Shown here: in pieces, positions 1 through 9,211 of the stretch
How positions within the stretch are numbered: position 1 is the stretch's first letter
Layout: each line of letters opens with the position of its first letter
DNA from: Psychrobacillus psychrodurans
GTDB taxonomy: Bacteria; Bacillota; Bacilli; Bacillales_A; Planococcaceae
Assembly: GCF_027563345.1 (NCBI RefSeq)
Contig: NZ_JAMKBK010000003.1
Strand: one strand, 5' to 3'
Length of the DNA: 64,000 nucleotides
Made by a program: the position numbers and the translations under genes
The notes under the pieces: model-generated
Database searches by the model: none
Told to the model about the DNA's origin: nothing
What the model saw: the letters and a program-made list of their open reading frames with translations, nothing else

Positions 1-1440
1 GAAGCAATTTCTAAATTCCCTCCCCATCAGCTTTACTTAGAAAAGTTATTAAAGAAGAAAAAGTATCAATTACATCCAGAAGTAGAAAAAACACTTGCTG
101 CCTACTCTGCTTCGTTTGGTGCTCCTTATAAATTATATGATACGACTAAAATGCTCGATATTTCGTTTGATAACTTTGAGGTAAATGGTCAAGAGTATCC
201 TCTTAGCTATGTGTCATTTGAAAATGACTGGGAAGCCGAATCAGATCCAGAAAAAAGAAGAGCAGCCTTTGATGCATTTTCCAAAAAATTAAGAGAATAT
301 CAGCATACAACCGCTAAAACCTATGATATGCACTTGCAAATGGAAAAAACAACTTCAGATTTACGAGGTTATAGCTCTATATACGATTACTTATTATTCA
401 ACCAAGACGTGGACCGTTCCTTATATAATAGACAAATTGATTTAATTTCTAAAGAACTTGCACCTCATATGCGTAGGTATGCAAAATTACTTCAAAAAGA
501 ACATGGGTTGGACAAAATGACGTTCGCGGATTTAAAAGTATCTTTAGATCCTGAGTTTGAACCTAAGATTTCTGTAGCAGAGTCAAAAAAGTATATAGAT
601 GATGCTCTTTCAGTGATGGGTGAAGAATATATAGATATGGTCAACCGCGCTTATGATGAACGCTGGATCGATTTCCCCCAAAATGTCGGAAAATCAACGG
701 GCGCTTTTTGTTCTAGTCCGTACGGAAGTCACCCGTATATTCTAATTTCATGGTCTAGTCGGATGAATGAAGTGTTTGTTCTTGCACATGAATTAGGTCA
801 TGCTGGTCACTTCTATTATGCAAATAAAGAGCAGAACATCTTTAACGCTCGCCCTTCTCTTTATTTCATCGAAGCTCCTTCCACAATGAATGAAATGCTA
901 GTGGCCAACCATTTACTGAAGAATTCGGAGGATCCTAAATTTAAACGATGGGTGATTTCTTCTATAGTAGCTCGAACGTATTATCATAATTTTGTAACTC
1001 ATCTATTGGAGGCAGCATATCAGCGTAAGGTTTATGACCGTATTGATAAAGGTTTAAATGTTAATGCACAAATTCTAAACGATTATAAACGCACTGTATT
1101 AGAAGAATTCTGGGGAGATACGGTAGAGATTACGGAGGGAGCCGAACTCACTTGGATGCGCCAACCACATTATTATATGGGATTATACCCGTACACATAT
1201 AGCGCAGGTTTAACTATCTCCACTCAGGTATCTAAGCGAATATTGGAGGAAGGTCAGACTGCAGTAGATGAATGGACCGAAGTATTGAAAGCTGGTGGTA
1301 CCAAATCACCGGTAGAACTAGCACAAATGGCTGGTGTTGATATTACAACTGATGAGCCTTTAAAAGATACAATTGCTTATATTGGTTCGTTGATAGATGA
1401 GTTAGAATCGTTAACAGAAGAAATAAATCAAAACGCCTAA
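1..1440 (+). CDS. pepF: Oligoendopeptidase F, 5' end outside window
   Basis: This is an M3-family zinc metallopeptidase of the oligoendopeptidase F type, a cytoplasmic enzyme that cleaves short peptides. The reading frame is open from base 1, so the gene starts before the window; an internal ATG at base 151 has no special status. The zinc motif HELGH is encoded at 787-801 (context LAHELGHAGHF), and the third zinc ligand is probably in the downstream segment FIEAPSTMNEML, typical of PepF. At least 479 residues are visible of the roughly 600 usual for the family. A strong terminator follows about 110 bp downstream. The family assignment is firm; the substrate is not visible from sequence. Confidence 0.93.
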   Translation, partial: EAISKFPPHQLYLEKLLKKKKYQLHPEVEKTLAAYSASFGAPYKLYDTTKMLDISFDNFEVNGQEYPLSYVSFENDWEAESDPEKRRAAFDAFSKKLREYQHTTAKTYDMHLQMEKTTSDLRGYSSIYDYLLFNQDVDRSLYNRQIDLISKELAPHMRRYAKLLQKEHGLDKMTFADLKVSLDPEFEPKISVAESKKYIDDALSVMGEEYIDMVNRAYDERWIDFPQNVGKSTGAFCSSPYGSHPYILISWSSRMNEVFVLAHELGHAGHFYYANKEQNIFNARPSLYFIEAPSTMNEMLVANHLLKNSEDPKFKRWVISSIVARTYYHNFVTHLLEAAYQRKVYDRIDKGLNVNAQILNDYKRTVLEEFWGDTVEITEGAELTWMRQPHYYMGLYPYTYSAGLTISTQVSKRILEEGQTAVDEWTEVLKAGGTKSPVELAQMAGVDITTDEPLKDTIAYIGSLIDELESLTEEINQNA

Positions 1441-1462
1441 GAAAAAACGGTCAAAAGACGCC

Positions 1463-1649
1463 CGGTCCTTTAAGATCTAACCTGTTTCTAAAGTTTTCGA
1501 TGTGCTTTGGACTGCCGTTTTGAAATATTATTACCGAGTGAATTTTTAGTGATATTGGTTGTGGCGTCCGTCGCAACCAATATCACTTTTTTCTGCAATC
1601 TTATGGTGTTTGCCTGTCCCTCACCCTCTTGTAACTCTTAGAAACAGGT
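1463..1649. repeat. Inverted-repeat-bounded non-coding element, copy 1
   Basis: ACCTGTTTCTAA at 1480-1491 is exactly complementary to TTAGAAACAGGT at 1638-1649, giving a perfect 12-bp inverted repeat around a spacer that contains the terminator hairpin at 1548-1587. The left end (1463-1501) is closely similar to 32303-32342, so this is a dispersed repeat. No coding potential is seen. It could be a small non-autonomous element or a structured RNA. Confidence 0.55.
1548..1592 (+). terminator. Strong intrinsic terminator downstream of pepF
   Basis: AGTGATATTGGTTG (1548-1561) pairs perfectly with CAACCAATATCACT (1574-1587) over a 12-nt loop, followed by a run of six T (1587-1592) on the + strand. 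It lies about 107 bp after the pepF stop codon. Confidence 0.85.
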
Positions 1650-1775
1650 AAGTACGTTTTTGGATAACTAGAGATAAGTTACTTTCCAATAAATAGAATA
1701 AGCTCTCGAAGATACAATTTCGTTCGCTATTTTACCTCTTTTTTAGTAAACACTTACTATTTCACTTATTAGTAA

Positions 1776-2415
1776 AATAAAATCTGCTTCCGTCCTCTAT
1801 TATTGGGTAGACTTATTTCTAATTCAAATCGATTACAAATCATCTATTACTCTCTAAAATTCTACCTAACCTTATCATCTTGGCCATAAGCTCTGCGGAA
1901 GTACTACACACTAATGGATTGTAGTGGAAGGTGGCGACTCCAGCAGGATCAGTGAGACAGATGAAACATCACAACGTACCCGAAGGGGCGGTGATGGTTC
2001 ATCGCTCCCCCTGCGGAACGCGTCCACCTGGAACGAAAATCGCTGTACTATCCCTAGCATAAAACAAAATATGCTTACCTACTCTATCATTGAATAAACT
2101 TATTTTTAATACAAAAGCGATTACAAAAAATTTATCACTCGCTAAAATTCTATCCAATCTTATCATCTAAGCGATAAGCTCTGCGGAAGTACTACACACT
2201 AATGGATTGTAGTGGAAGGTGGCGACTCCAGCAGGATCAGTGAGACAGATGAAACATCACAACGTACCCGAAGGGGCGGTGATAGTTCATCGCTCCCCCT
2301 GCGGAACGCGTCCACCTGAAACGGAAATCAGCTGTACTATACCTAGATAATACAAAACCAGCTTCCCTAACCTATCATTGGATAAACTTATATTTAGTTC
2401 AAAAGCGTTAAAAAT
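1776..2415. repeat. Tandem ~288-bp intergenic duplication, two copies plus a partial third
   Basis: Copy 1 runs from about 1776 to 2060 and copy 2 from about 2061 to 2347. A third partial copy (about 2348-2415) shares the leading GCTTCC...CTATCATTGG block. Landmarks repeat at 287-288 bp (GCTTCC or GCTTAC at 1786, 2073 and 2361). Each full copy has an AT-rich half and a GC-rich core (1886-2036 and 2174-2323) in which AGGTGG near the left end and CCACCT near the right end can pair. Related cores occur at about 46979-47091 and 57711-57798. No reading frame is conserved between copies. This accounts for most of the gene-free stretch 1441-2466. Confidence 0.85.
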
Positions 2416-2430
2416 TATTTTCCTAAACAC

Positions 2431-2462
2431 AAAAAAGCACTTGCTTACGCAAGCGCTTTTTC
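2431..2462. terminator. Bidirectional hairpin after the MFS gene
   Basis: AAAAAGCACTTGC and GCAAGCGCTTTTT form a stem with a short TTAC-containing loop. The A-run on one side and T-run on the other make it usable from either strand; it ends next to the stop of the minus-strand MFS gene at 2467. Confidence 0.75.
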
Positions 2463-2466
2463 ATGT

Positions 2467-3948
2467 TTATTTTACGTTAGTTGGTTTTTTAGAAACATCC
2501 ACTCTTTTTACAAATAGCGATAACACTAATGCAAGAACCGTAACAAGCGTAGCAATAAAGAAAGTGAAATTAATCCCTTCTAACATTGCTTGACCACTAA
2601 TTTGCAATTTAAATTGCTCTAATGCATCTGCAGCTGTTGGAACATTCCCTGCTTTCGCTGCCTCCGCAAACAAACTAGCTCCTTTGGATTCCATTCTTGC
2701 ATTCATAATTGTGATGAATATTGCAGAACCTATAGCACCCGATACTTGTTGTAACGTATTATTGACAGCAGTTCCATGCGGATTCATCTTCATTGGCAAT
2801 TCATTAAGACCATTTGTCATGATAGGCATCATTACCATAGACATACCAAACATTCGTATTGTGTAAACAATCATGATGTAGTAATAATCTGAGTCCGCAG
2901 CTAAATTACTCATCATATATGTCGCGACCGCTGTTATTGTTAACCCGATAATTGCTAACGAGCGAGCACCGTATTTATCAAACAACTTCCCTGTAACTGG
3001 AGACATTAACCCCATAGCTAAAGCACCTGGAAGCATTAATAGACCAGAATCTAAGGGTGAAATACCTCGAATTGTTTGCACATACAGTGGGGTTAGAATC
3101 ATACCTGAAAACATTGCAGCTGAAACAACTACAGAAATAACGGATGATAAAGCAAACATTGGGTACTTGTAAATACGTAAATCTAACAATGGTTCATCTA
3201 GTTTTAATTGTCTAAGGACAAAAATTACTAGAGCAATTACTCCAATTGCAATTGTACTATATACAATTGGTGCATCCCAGCCTTTATCTCCAGCTGTACT
3301 AAATCCATATAGAAGACCACCAAAACCTATGGTCGATAAACCTAAAGAGAAAACATCTAGTTTCATATCTTTGTTCGGTGTAATATTTTTTAGTTTAAAA
3401 ATGGATAGTAACAATACTATTACAGCCAATGGTAATATTAGCTCAAACAATACTCTCCAAGTATAATGCTCAATGATGAAACCAGACAGTGTGGGTCCGA
3501 TAGCTGGAGCCATAATCATTACTAAACCAAATAACCCCATCGCTGTCCCTCTTCGTTCAATAGGGAATGCAGTTAACATAACATTCATTAGTAATGGCAT
3601 CATTACCGCTGAGCCCGCTGCTTGAATCATACGAGCTAAAATTAGCACCCAAAACTCTGGTGCTATAGCTGCTAATAATGTACCTAATGAAAATAATGAC
3701 ATTGCAGTAATAAATAATTTTCTATTTGAGAACTTAGTTACAAAATACGCACTTGCCGGTATTAATATACCGTTTATAAGCATATATCCAGTTGTTAACC
3801 ATTGAACAACAGAAGCTTTGACTGCAAACTCTGTCATAATAGTAGGTAAAGCTACGTTTAATAGCGTATTATTTAAAAAAGCTATGAATGCCCCTACAAA
3901 AAGGATTGCAATCATGGCATATGGTGGTTTTTGTTGCGTTTCGTTCAT
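2467..3948 (-). CDS. DHA2-family MFS multidrug efflux permease
   Basis: A 493-residue integral membrane protein of the drug:H+ antiporter-2 (14-helix, EmrB/QacA/LmrB-like) branch of the major facilitator superfamily, expected to export toxic compounds across the cytoplasmic membrane. The chain is almost wholly hydrophobic segments joined by short charged loops. The segment APAIGPTLSGFI after helix 4 matches the family's motif C, which marks antiporters. The start at 3948 is chosen because AGGAGG lies 10 nt upstream (3959-3964); a longer frame to 4038 has no ribosome binding site. It is divergent from a TetR regulator across about 180 bp, a standard arrangement for an inducible efflux pump. 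The substrate is unknown. Confidence 0.88.
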   Translation of the reverse strand: MNETQQKPPYAMIAILFVGAFIAFLNNTLLNVALPTIMTEFAVKASVVQWLTTGYMLINGILIPASAYFVTKFSNRKLFITAMSLFSLGTLLAAIAPEFWVLILARMIQAAGSAVMMPLLMNVMLTAFPIERRGTAMGLFGLVMIMAPAIGPTLSGFIIEHYTWRVLFELILPLAVIVLLLSIFKLKNITPNKDMKLDVFSLGLSTIGFGGLLYGFSTAGDKGWDAPIVYSTIAIGVIALVIFVLRQLKLDEPLLDLRIYKYPMFALSSVISVVVSAAMFSGMILTPLYVQTIRGISPLDSGLLMLPGALAMGLMSPVTGKLFDKYGARSLAIIGLTITAVATYMMSNLAADSDYYYIMIVYTIRMFGMSMVMMPIMTNGLNELPMKMNPHGTAVNNTLQQVSGAIGSAIFITIMNARMESKGASLFAEAAKAGNVPTAADALEQFKLQISGQAMLEGINFTFFIATLVTVLALVLSLFVKRVDVSKKPTNVK

Positions 3949-4130
3949 TCTTTTTTTTCCTCCTAATATTTCGGAACTATATTTGCACGAGTTGTACACT
4001 ACTTTGAACATTTTATACCCTTGGTCCAAAAAATGCAATATCGAAAAACGCTTACATTTAAAATTTATTGATTTAACAGCTATTATTTTGTATTATATTA
4101 TTTAGACTTGTAGTATAAAGGTGAGTGAAT
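3949..4130. promoter_or_regulatory. Divergent promoter region of efflux pump and TetR regulator
   Basis: This AT-rich spacer must hold promoters for both genes. On the minus strand TATAAA (4012-4017) with TTGCAT (4033-4038) is a possible promoter for the pump, but its 15-bp spacer is short. I found no convincing long palindrome; the TetR operator is inferred from gene arrangement only. Confidence 0.35.
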
Positions 4131-5000
4131 ATGAAGAATAGGAAGCATCAAGTATTATTGACTGCTCAAAAATTATTTATAGAAAAAGGTTTTGCAGCCA
4201 CTTCTGTTCAAGACATTATAAATGAGAGTAAAATATCGAAAGGTACATTTTATAATTATTTTTCATCAAAAAATGAATGTATTATTTCTATTATAGATAA
4301 CGCTAAGGAAGAAACTGTTCTTAAACGTAGAGAATTATTAATTCATCAAGACATATCCAATAAAGATATACTTATAAAACAATTAATAGTACGCATGGAA
4401 GTATACAAAGAACGAAATTTGGTTCCCATTTTCTTGGTCATCTTCCACTCTCAAGATTCAGATCTGAGGGATATTATTAAGAATAATCATTACGAAGAAG
4501 TAAAATGGTTATCCAAACGAATAGTTGATATTTATGGGGCAAAATCAAGGAAATATTCAGTAGATAGTGCAATTTTGTTATTGGGAATGATTCAACAGAT
4601 GCAGCACCCTTGGACAGTTAAGTCTAAAGAGGTTTCTTCTATTGAATTGGTAAATTATGTTATAAATCGATTGGATTCATTAATGACAGATTTAGTAGAG
4701 TCTGATGAAGTTATTATAGACACATTTGTTTTTAATCACTTTTATGATGAAGTACGAATAACCAAAGATCATGTAATTCAGCTAATTCAAACATTTAAAG
4801 AAACAAATTTAAAAGAGTTGAAGGCACAAGAAATTGAGTTAATAAACTTTATTATAGAGGAACTAAAAAGCAACCATCCTAGGAAATTTCTACTGGAAAC
4901 TGTAGTAAATAGCTTCTCAAATACAATGATTAATACTGCTCAATCTATAGAAATAAAAGAAATATCCTCGAATATATGGCAAGTAATCGATTCTCTATAA
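4131..5000 (+). CDS. TetR/AcrR-family regulator with long C-terminal part
   Basis: The first 55 residues form the typical TetR helix-turn-helix: a first helix around LLTAQKLFIEKGF, then SVQDIINESKISKGTFYNYF and a trailing SKNE. At 289 residues it is some 80-100 longer than common TetR repressors, with an extended ligand/dimer part ending in lysine- and glutamate-rich helices. The ATG at 4131 is preferred over an in-frame GTG at 4125 because AAGGTG (4118-4123) is 7 nt upstream of the ATG. It probably represses the divergent MFS pump and itself. A small gene follows 13 bp downstream and is likely co-transcribed. Confidence 0.85.
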   Translation: MKNRKHQVLLTAQKLFIEKGFAATSVQDIINESKISKGTFYNYFSSKNECIISIIDNAKEETVLKRRELLIHQDISNKDILIKQLIVRMEVYKERNLVPIFLVIFHSQDSDLRDIIKNNHYEEVKWLSKRIVDIYGAKSRKYSVDSAILLLGMIQQMQHPWTVKSKEVSSIELVNYVINRLDSLMTDLVESDEVIIDTFVFNHFYDEVRITKDHVIQLIQTFKETNLKELKAQEIELINFIIEELKSNHPRKFLLETVVNSFSNTMINTAQSIEIKEISSNIWQVIDSL

Positions 5001-5013
5001 CGGGAGGTATAAA

Positions 5014-5292
5014 ATGAAAAATAAAGTAATTGAACAATATGAAGCAGATGAAAATATGATGATACAAATCTATGTACAATGGTGTGTTAATCATGATATT
5101 AATCCCGTAGATCTTTATAGTAGAGCATACCCTAACCAAGCTTCAAATGAGGTTATTTTAGAACTAATGGACAGCACAGAGAAAAATTCTACCTTAATCG
5201 ACATAGGGACCGTTTTATATGTACTTCAATTATTTGGAAATGACGATCTTGCTTTTGTAGTTTCAGAAGTGGAAAAAAGTAATTTACATTAA
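5014..5292 (+). CDS. Small uncharacterised protein, 92 aa
   Basis: I do not recognise this acidic 92-residue protein. It has a good ribosome binding site (GGGAGGT, 8 nt before the ATG) and starts 13 bp after the TetR gene, so the two are probably one transcript. No signal peptide, membrane segment or cysteine pair is visible; it contains one Trp-Cys (YVQWCVNHDINPVDLYSRAY) and looks mainly helical. A bidirectional terminator follows. It may be an accessory to the efflux/TetR locus, but that is only inference from position. Confidence 0.65.
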   Translation: MKNKVIEQYEADENMMIQIYVQWCVNHDINPVDLYSRAYPNQASNEVILELMDSTEKNSTLIDIGTVLYVLQLFGNDDLAFVVSEVEKSNLH

Positions 5293-5317
5293 TAAATACT
5301 AATATTTCTTTCAAAAT

Positions 5318-5350
5318 AAAGGAGCTGAAACCAATGGATTCAGCTCCTTT
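5318..5350. terminator. Bidirectional terminator between convergent genes
   Basis: AAAGGAGCTGAA (5318-5329) pairs with TTCAGCTCCTTT (5339-5350) over a 9-nt loop. A- and T-rich flanks on both sides allow it to end the + strand small gene and the - strand ppx-ppk operon. Confidence 0.85.
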
Positions 5351-5352
5351 AC

Positions 5353-7455
5353 CTATTCTTCTGGTATATACTTTAGTGACCTTTCTAACAAAATTTGCTG
5401 ACTATCTAATTTGCATTTAGTTTTGTCTTTATAATGATATTTGCCACTTTGATCTTGGAATCTGGCTTTAACAGTATCTCGCAATTCTAAATCTAGAATT
5501 TCCATCACTCTCTTTTTTATAGGAGGAGATAAAACAGGAAATAATATCTCTACACGTTTCACCATATTTCGAGTCATCATATCCGCTGAGGAAAGGTATA
5601 ATTTAGAATCACCATTTCGATGGAACCAATAAATTCTAGAGTGCTCTAAAAACCTACCGACAATACTCGATACTGTTATATTTTCACTTACTCCTGGGAT
5701 TTTAGGTAGTAAGCAACATGTCCCCCTTACTATTAGATCCACTTTTACTCCTACAGATGAAGCTTCGTAAAGCTTCAATATCAAATCTTTATCTGTAAGA
5801 GAATTCATCTTTAGTTTAATATGACCGTTATGAAATGCCTGATGGCACTCAATTTCTTCATCTATCAAACTAATAAATTTATCTCGTATATCATATGGCG
5901 AAACGACTAATTTATCATAATTTGGTTTATCCGTATATCCGCTAAGAAAATTAAAAAATTGCGTTGCATCTGAACCAATATTTTTATCTGCCGTAATAAT
6001 TCCCATATCAGTATACGTTCTCGCAGTTTGATCATTATAATTTCCTGTCCCAAGATGGACATATTGTTCGATTCTGTTATTCCTTCTTCGAACAACTAAT
6101 GTTATTTTGGAATGAGTTTTTAAATTATGCATCCCGTAAATTACAAGACAGCCAGCTTTCTCTAACTCTTTTGCCCACTGCACGTTATTTTCCTCATCAA
6201 AACGAGCTTTTAACTCAACCAAAACGGTTACCTGTTTTCCATTCTCAGCAGCACGCTTTAAAGCTAGTATAACAGGAGAATTCCCACTAACTCGGTACAA
6301 GGTTTGCTTAATAGCCAAAACAGATGGGTCTTCAGCTGCTTTTTCGATAAAATCTATTATTGGTTGAAAGGATTCATAAGGATGATGAAAAAACAAATCT
6401 TGCTTTTGAACTTTCGCAAAAATTTCCTCATCACTTGATATATCTAATGGAGGTTGCGGTATAAAAGGTTCATAGAATAAATTTATATACTTTCCTTCAA
6501 AAGATTTAATAAAGGAAAATAGGAAAGTCACATCTAAGGGACCATCTAATTTATAAACATCTTCTGGCATAATTTCTAACTCATCCAGTAAAAAGTTTAA
6601 CAGTTTCGGTTTGATTTCACTTACTTTTACTTCTAATCTGCTTACCGCTCCCCACTTACGCTTTTTCAACTCTTTTTCAATTTCAATTAGTAAATCTCGA
6701 GCTCCCTCTTCATGAATTGTTAAATCGGCATTACGGGTAATTCTGAAGGGGTTTGCATGTTTTACATGATACCCGTGAAATAGATTGGAAATATGTTCAA
6801 CGATGACATCCTCCAAAAGAACAGCTACGAACGAACCATCCTCTGTCGAAACTTGGATAAACCGTTTTAAAACCGACGGCACCTGAACTATAGCAATCTT
6901 ATTTTGTTCGGTGTTTGCATCTTGGCTGTCTTCTATCATTACTAAAATATTCATTGTTTTACTTAATAAAATTGGAAATGGTCGATATGTATCAACTGCA
7001 ATTGGTGTTAAAACGGGAAAAATTTCTTCCTCAAACAGCTTCTGCAATTCCTGTTTTTGAGGAATTGATAAATCAGCATACTTTACTAAAGAAATACCAT
7101 GCATAGGAAGTTGTTTTTCAATCAGCTCTTTATAAATTTTCATTTGTCTGCTTACTAATTCTTTCGTAATTAAAGCTATTTGATTTAACTGCTCTTTTGG
7201 TGTTAATCCTGCTTTATTTTCAGGTTTATTGAATCCAGCTCTAACCTGATCCTGTAAACCTGCTACACGTACCATAAAAAACTCATCTAAATTGGAACTA
7301 AAAATAGCTAAAAATTTCAATCGTTCCAACAGGGGATTCGTTTCATCTTCAGCTTCCTCTAGTACTCGCTCATTAAATGCGAGCCAGCTTATTTCTCTAT
7401 TATTATAATAGGCATAGTTGTTAAAAGGATGTTTTTGTACCGCTCCGTCATTCAT
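5353..7455 (-). CDS. ppk: Polyphosphate kinase 1
   Basis: PPK1 reversibly transfers the gamma phosphate of ATP to the end of a polyphosphate chain. The 700-residue length and domain order are normal: N-terminal helical domain (YYNNREISWLAFNERVLEEA), head domain, then two phospholipase-D-like C-terminal domains. The autophosphorylated histidine lies in LKTHSKITLVVRRR, and the second conserved block YVHLGTGNYND is present. The gene overlaps the end of ppx by 4 bp, so translation is probably coupled. Having a synthase and a phosphatase in one transcript suggests that polyphosphate turnover, rather than only storage, is set here. Confidence 0.96.
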   Translation of the reverse strand: MNDGAVQKHPFNNYAYYNNREISWLAFNERVLEEAEDETNPLLERLKFLAIFSSNLDEFFMVRVAGLQDQVRAGFNKPENKAGLTPKEQLNQIALITKELVSRQMKIYKELIEKQLPMHGISLVKYADLSIPQKQELQKLFEEEIFPVLTPIAVDTYRPFPILLSKTMNILVMIEDSQDANTEQNKIAIVQVPSVLKRFIQVSTEDGSFVAVLLEDVIVEHISNLFHGYHVKHANPFRITRNADLTIHEEGARDLLIEIEKELKKRKWGAVSRLEVKVSEIKPKLLNFLLDELEIMPEDVYKLDGPLDVTFLFSFIKSFEGKYINLFYEPFIPQPPLDISSDEEIFAKVQKQDLFFHHPYESFQPIIDFIEKAAEDPSVLAIKQTLYRVSGNSPVILALKRAAENGKQVTVLVELKARFDEENNVQWAKELEKAGCLVIYGMHNLKTHSKITLVVRRRNNRIEQYVHLGTGNYNDQTARTYTDMGIITADKNIGSDATQFFNFLSGYTDKPNYDKLVVSPYDIRDKFISLIDEEIECHQAFHNGHIKLKMNSLTDKDLILKLYEASSVGVKVDLIVRGTCCLLPKIPGVSENITVSSIVGRFLEHSRIYWFHRNGDSKLYLSSADMMTRNMVKRVEILFPVLSPPIKKRVMEILDLELRDTVKARFQDQSGKYHYKDKTKCKLDSQQILLERSLKYIPEE

Positions 7456-9005
7456 TCCTGAATTTCCTCCATGTCTACAAACTTCAACTTAACTTCCATA
7501 TCAACTATTTTTTCAAGATGTCTTTTTAATTTTTCCGCTTGGTATTGTTCTAACATGTATTTTTCAGAAACTAAAAATTTAAATTCGATAGTATTTGCAG
7601 CAGTTTTTGTGAGGAATACATCTTTTATAGGAGATCTTCCTAGTACATTTATTCCTTTTATAAAGCGAATTAATGCTCCAACATCTCGAAGCTTTTTACT
7701 TTCCATAGTACTAATAATATGTTGATAGGGTTCAATATATTGTTTAAATGTACCCTTATTTTTATATGAGGCAATTAAGGCAATTTTTAAACGATCTTCA
7801 TTAGATATACCATCTATTGTTAAGTTGGTTATAATATGAAAAGTTTGCTGACTATACGCATCTTGCTCAATTTCCTTACCAATATGAAATAGTTGGAATG
7901 CATGGAGATGTAACTTCTTATTGTCAAGTGGTGCTATATAACCCCACTGCATGAATTTATCATATATAGAAGAAAATATTCCAAACAAATGAAGTGATTC
8001 ATTTTCATTCATATTAAACTTTCCTAACACATGACGGATAGCGTTCTTAGTCACATCATTTACTTTAAAATCATCAGGAGATTGATCGATAAGATGAGCT
8101 AAAATAATTCCTTCCCGTAAACCCTTTTTGCTATAAATAAAAGCTGAACTTTTTACTACCTCCATAAATATCCGAAAGGTTTCTAGTGCAGGCACAATAA
8201 TATCCGCTCGATCTGAGGAAAGACCGTCTAATTTCTTGAAACGTTCGAAGGGAAATTGAGCAAATTCATAGCTAATCTCCTGTAAATCCGATGCACTTAA
8301 CTCATATTGATGTATCCCATGTAGTGCAAAGTTCTTGCGTTGCTGATCCACCTGCGCTAAATTTCGTGCACTACCGCCGATAGCAACCACAGGTGCTTGT
8401 AAGTTATGTAACCAAGGTAATCCTTGAAATTGTTCCCACACATAAGCAATAAGATTTTCCTTTTCTTCCAATGTAATTGAACTACCCTGTATAAATTTCT
8501 TTTTTAAAGAGACAGCTCCGAAAGGAAAACTGTGTGAAAATTTTATCTTTTTGTTTTCAAAATATGTAACTTCCGTACTTCCTCCACCCATATCTATCGT
8601 TACACCTGTAGTTATATTAGTTGAATGAATAACAGCTAAATAACCAAAATAAGCTTCCTGTTCTCCAGATAATAAAGAAATTTGAATCCCCGTCTGTTTC
8701 TGGGCCTTAAGTAAGACCATTTCACAATTGTTTGCTTCTCTAATAGCAGCTGTAGCAGCTGCAAACACGTTCGTCACAGAGATATCGTTTAATATGTCCT
8801 TAAATTTCAATAAATTTTCGATTAAAATATGTATACCTTCAGAACTTAGGTTTCCTTCTTCATCAATATGCATACTTAATCGTGCTACAGTTTTAATATT
8901 AAGTTGCTCTATTAAACCCTTGTCTCTAGTATAGCTAAATACCACTAAGCGGATGGAATTGGACCCAATGTCTATTATTGCTTTCTGCTCATTTTTAGTT
9001 TCCAT
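7452..9005 (-). CDS. ppx: Exopolyphosphatase / guanosine pentaphosphatase family
   Basis: A 517-residue Ppx/GppA phosphatase of the ASKHA fold. The first phosphate loop is AIIDIGSNSIRLVVFSY near the N-terminus and the second is TIDMGGGSTEVTYF around residue 140. The catalytic glutamate is expected in LLSGEQEAYFGYLAV. The C-terminal third is an HD-like helical region (LHLHAFQLFHIGKEIEQDAY). It hydrolyses terminal phosphate from polyphosphate and possibly pppGpp. The start ATG has GGAGGAG upstream. It is the first gene of the ppx-ppk operon and is followed directly by ppk with a 4-bp overlap. Confidence 0.94.
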   Translation of the reverse strand: METKNEQKAIIDIGSNSIRLVVFSYTRDKGLIEQLNIKTVARLSMHIDEEGNLSSEGIHILIENLLKFKDILNDISVTNVFAAATAAIREANNCEMVLLKAQKQTGIQISLLSGEQEAYFGYLAVIHSTNITTGVTIDMGGGSTEVTYFENKKIKFSHSFPFGAVSLKKKFIQGSSITLEEKENLIAYVWEQFQGLPWLHNLQAPVVAIGGSARNLAQVDQQRKNFALHGIHQYELSASDLQEISYEFAQFPFERFKKLDGLSSDRADIIVPALETFRIFMEVVKSSAFIYSKKGLREGIILAHLIDQSPDDFKVNDVTKNAIRHVLGKFNMNENESLHLFGIFSSIYDKFMQWGYIAPLDNKKLHLHAFQLFHIGKEIEQDAYSQQTFHIITNLTIDGISNEDRLKIALIASYKNKGTFKQYIEPYQHIISTMESKKLRDVGALIRFIKGINVLGRSPIKDVFLTKTAANTIEFKFLVSEKYMLEQYQAEKLKRHLEKIVDMEVKLKFVDMEEIQE

Positions 9006-9211
9006 ATTTTCTACTCCTCCAAATATAGTTTATTCCTAATTTCACCCGTCGAATGTTAAAAGTATGTAAATTTTGATTGGAAGGTGACAATGTTCATGTA
9101 ATTATTTTTAACTTTCTTTGTAAAATTTAGGTTATTTTTCTGAATTATTCTACTAAGCCTGTTTTGTTTGATGTACAATAATTTATAACAATGATTGGAG
9201 GGATGAATATA

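Noticed and set aside
151..1440. PepF starting at the ATG at 151
   Set aside because: The frame is open to base 1 and the upstream residues match the family, so the gene is cut by the window edge.
2378..2593. Small + strand gene antisense to the MFS end
   Set aside because: It begins in the tandem repeat, crosses the terminator hairpin and overlaps the MFS coding region; no ribosome binding site.
3818..4105. 95-residue + strand frame between MFS and TetR genes
   Set aside because: It is the antisense of the MFS start and the divergent promoter region and has no ribosome binding site.
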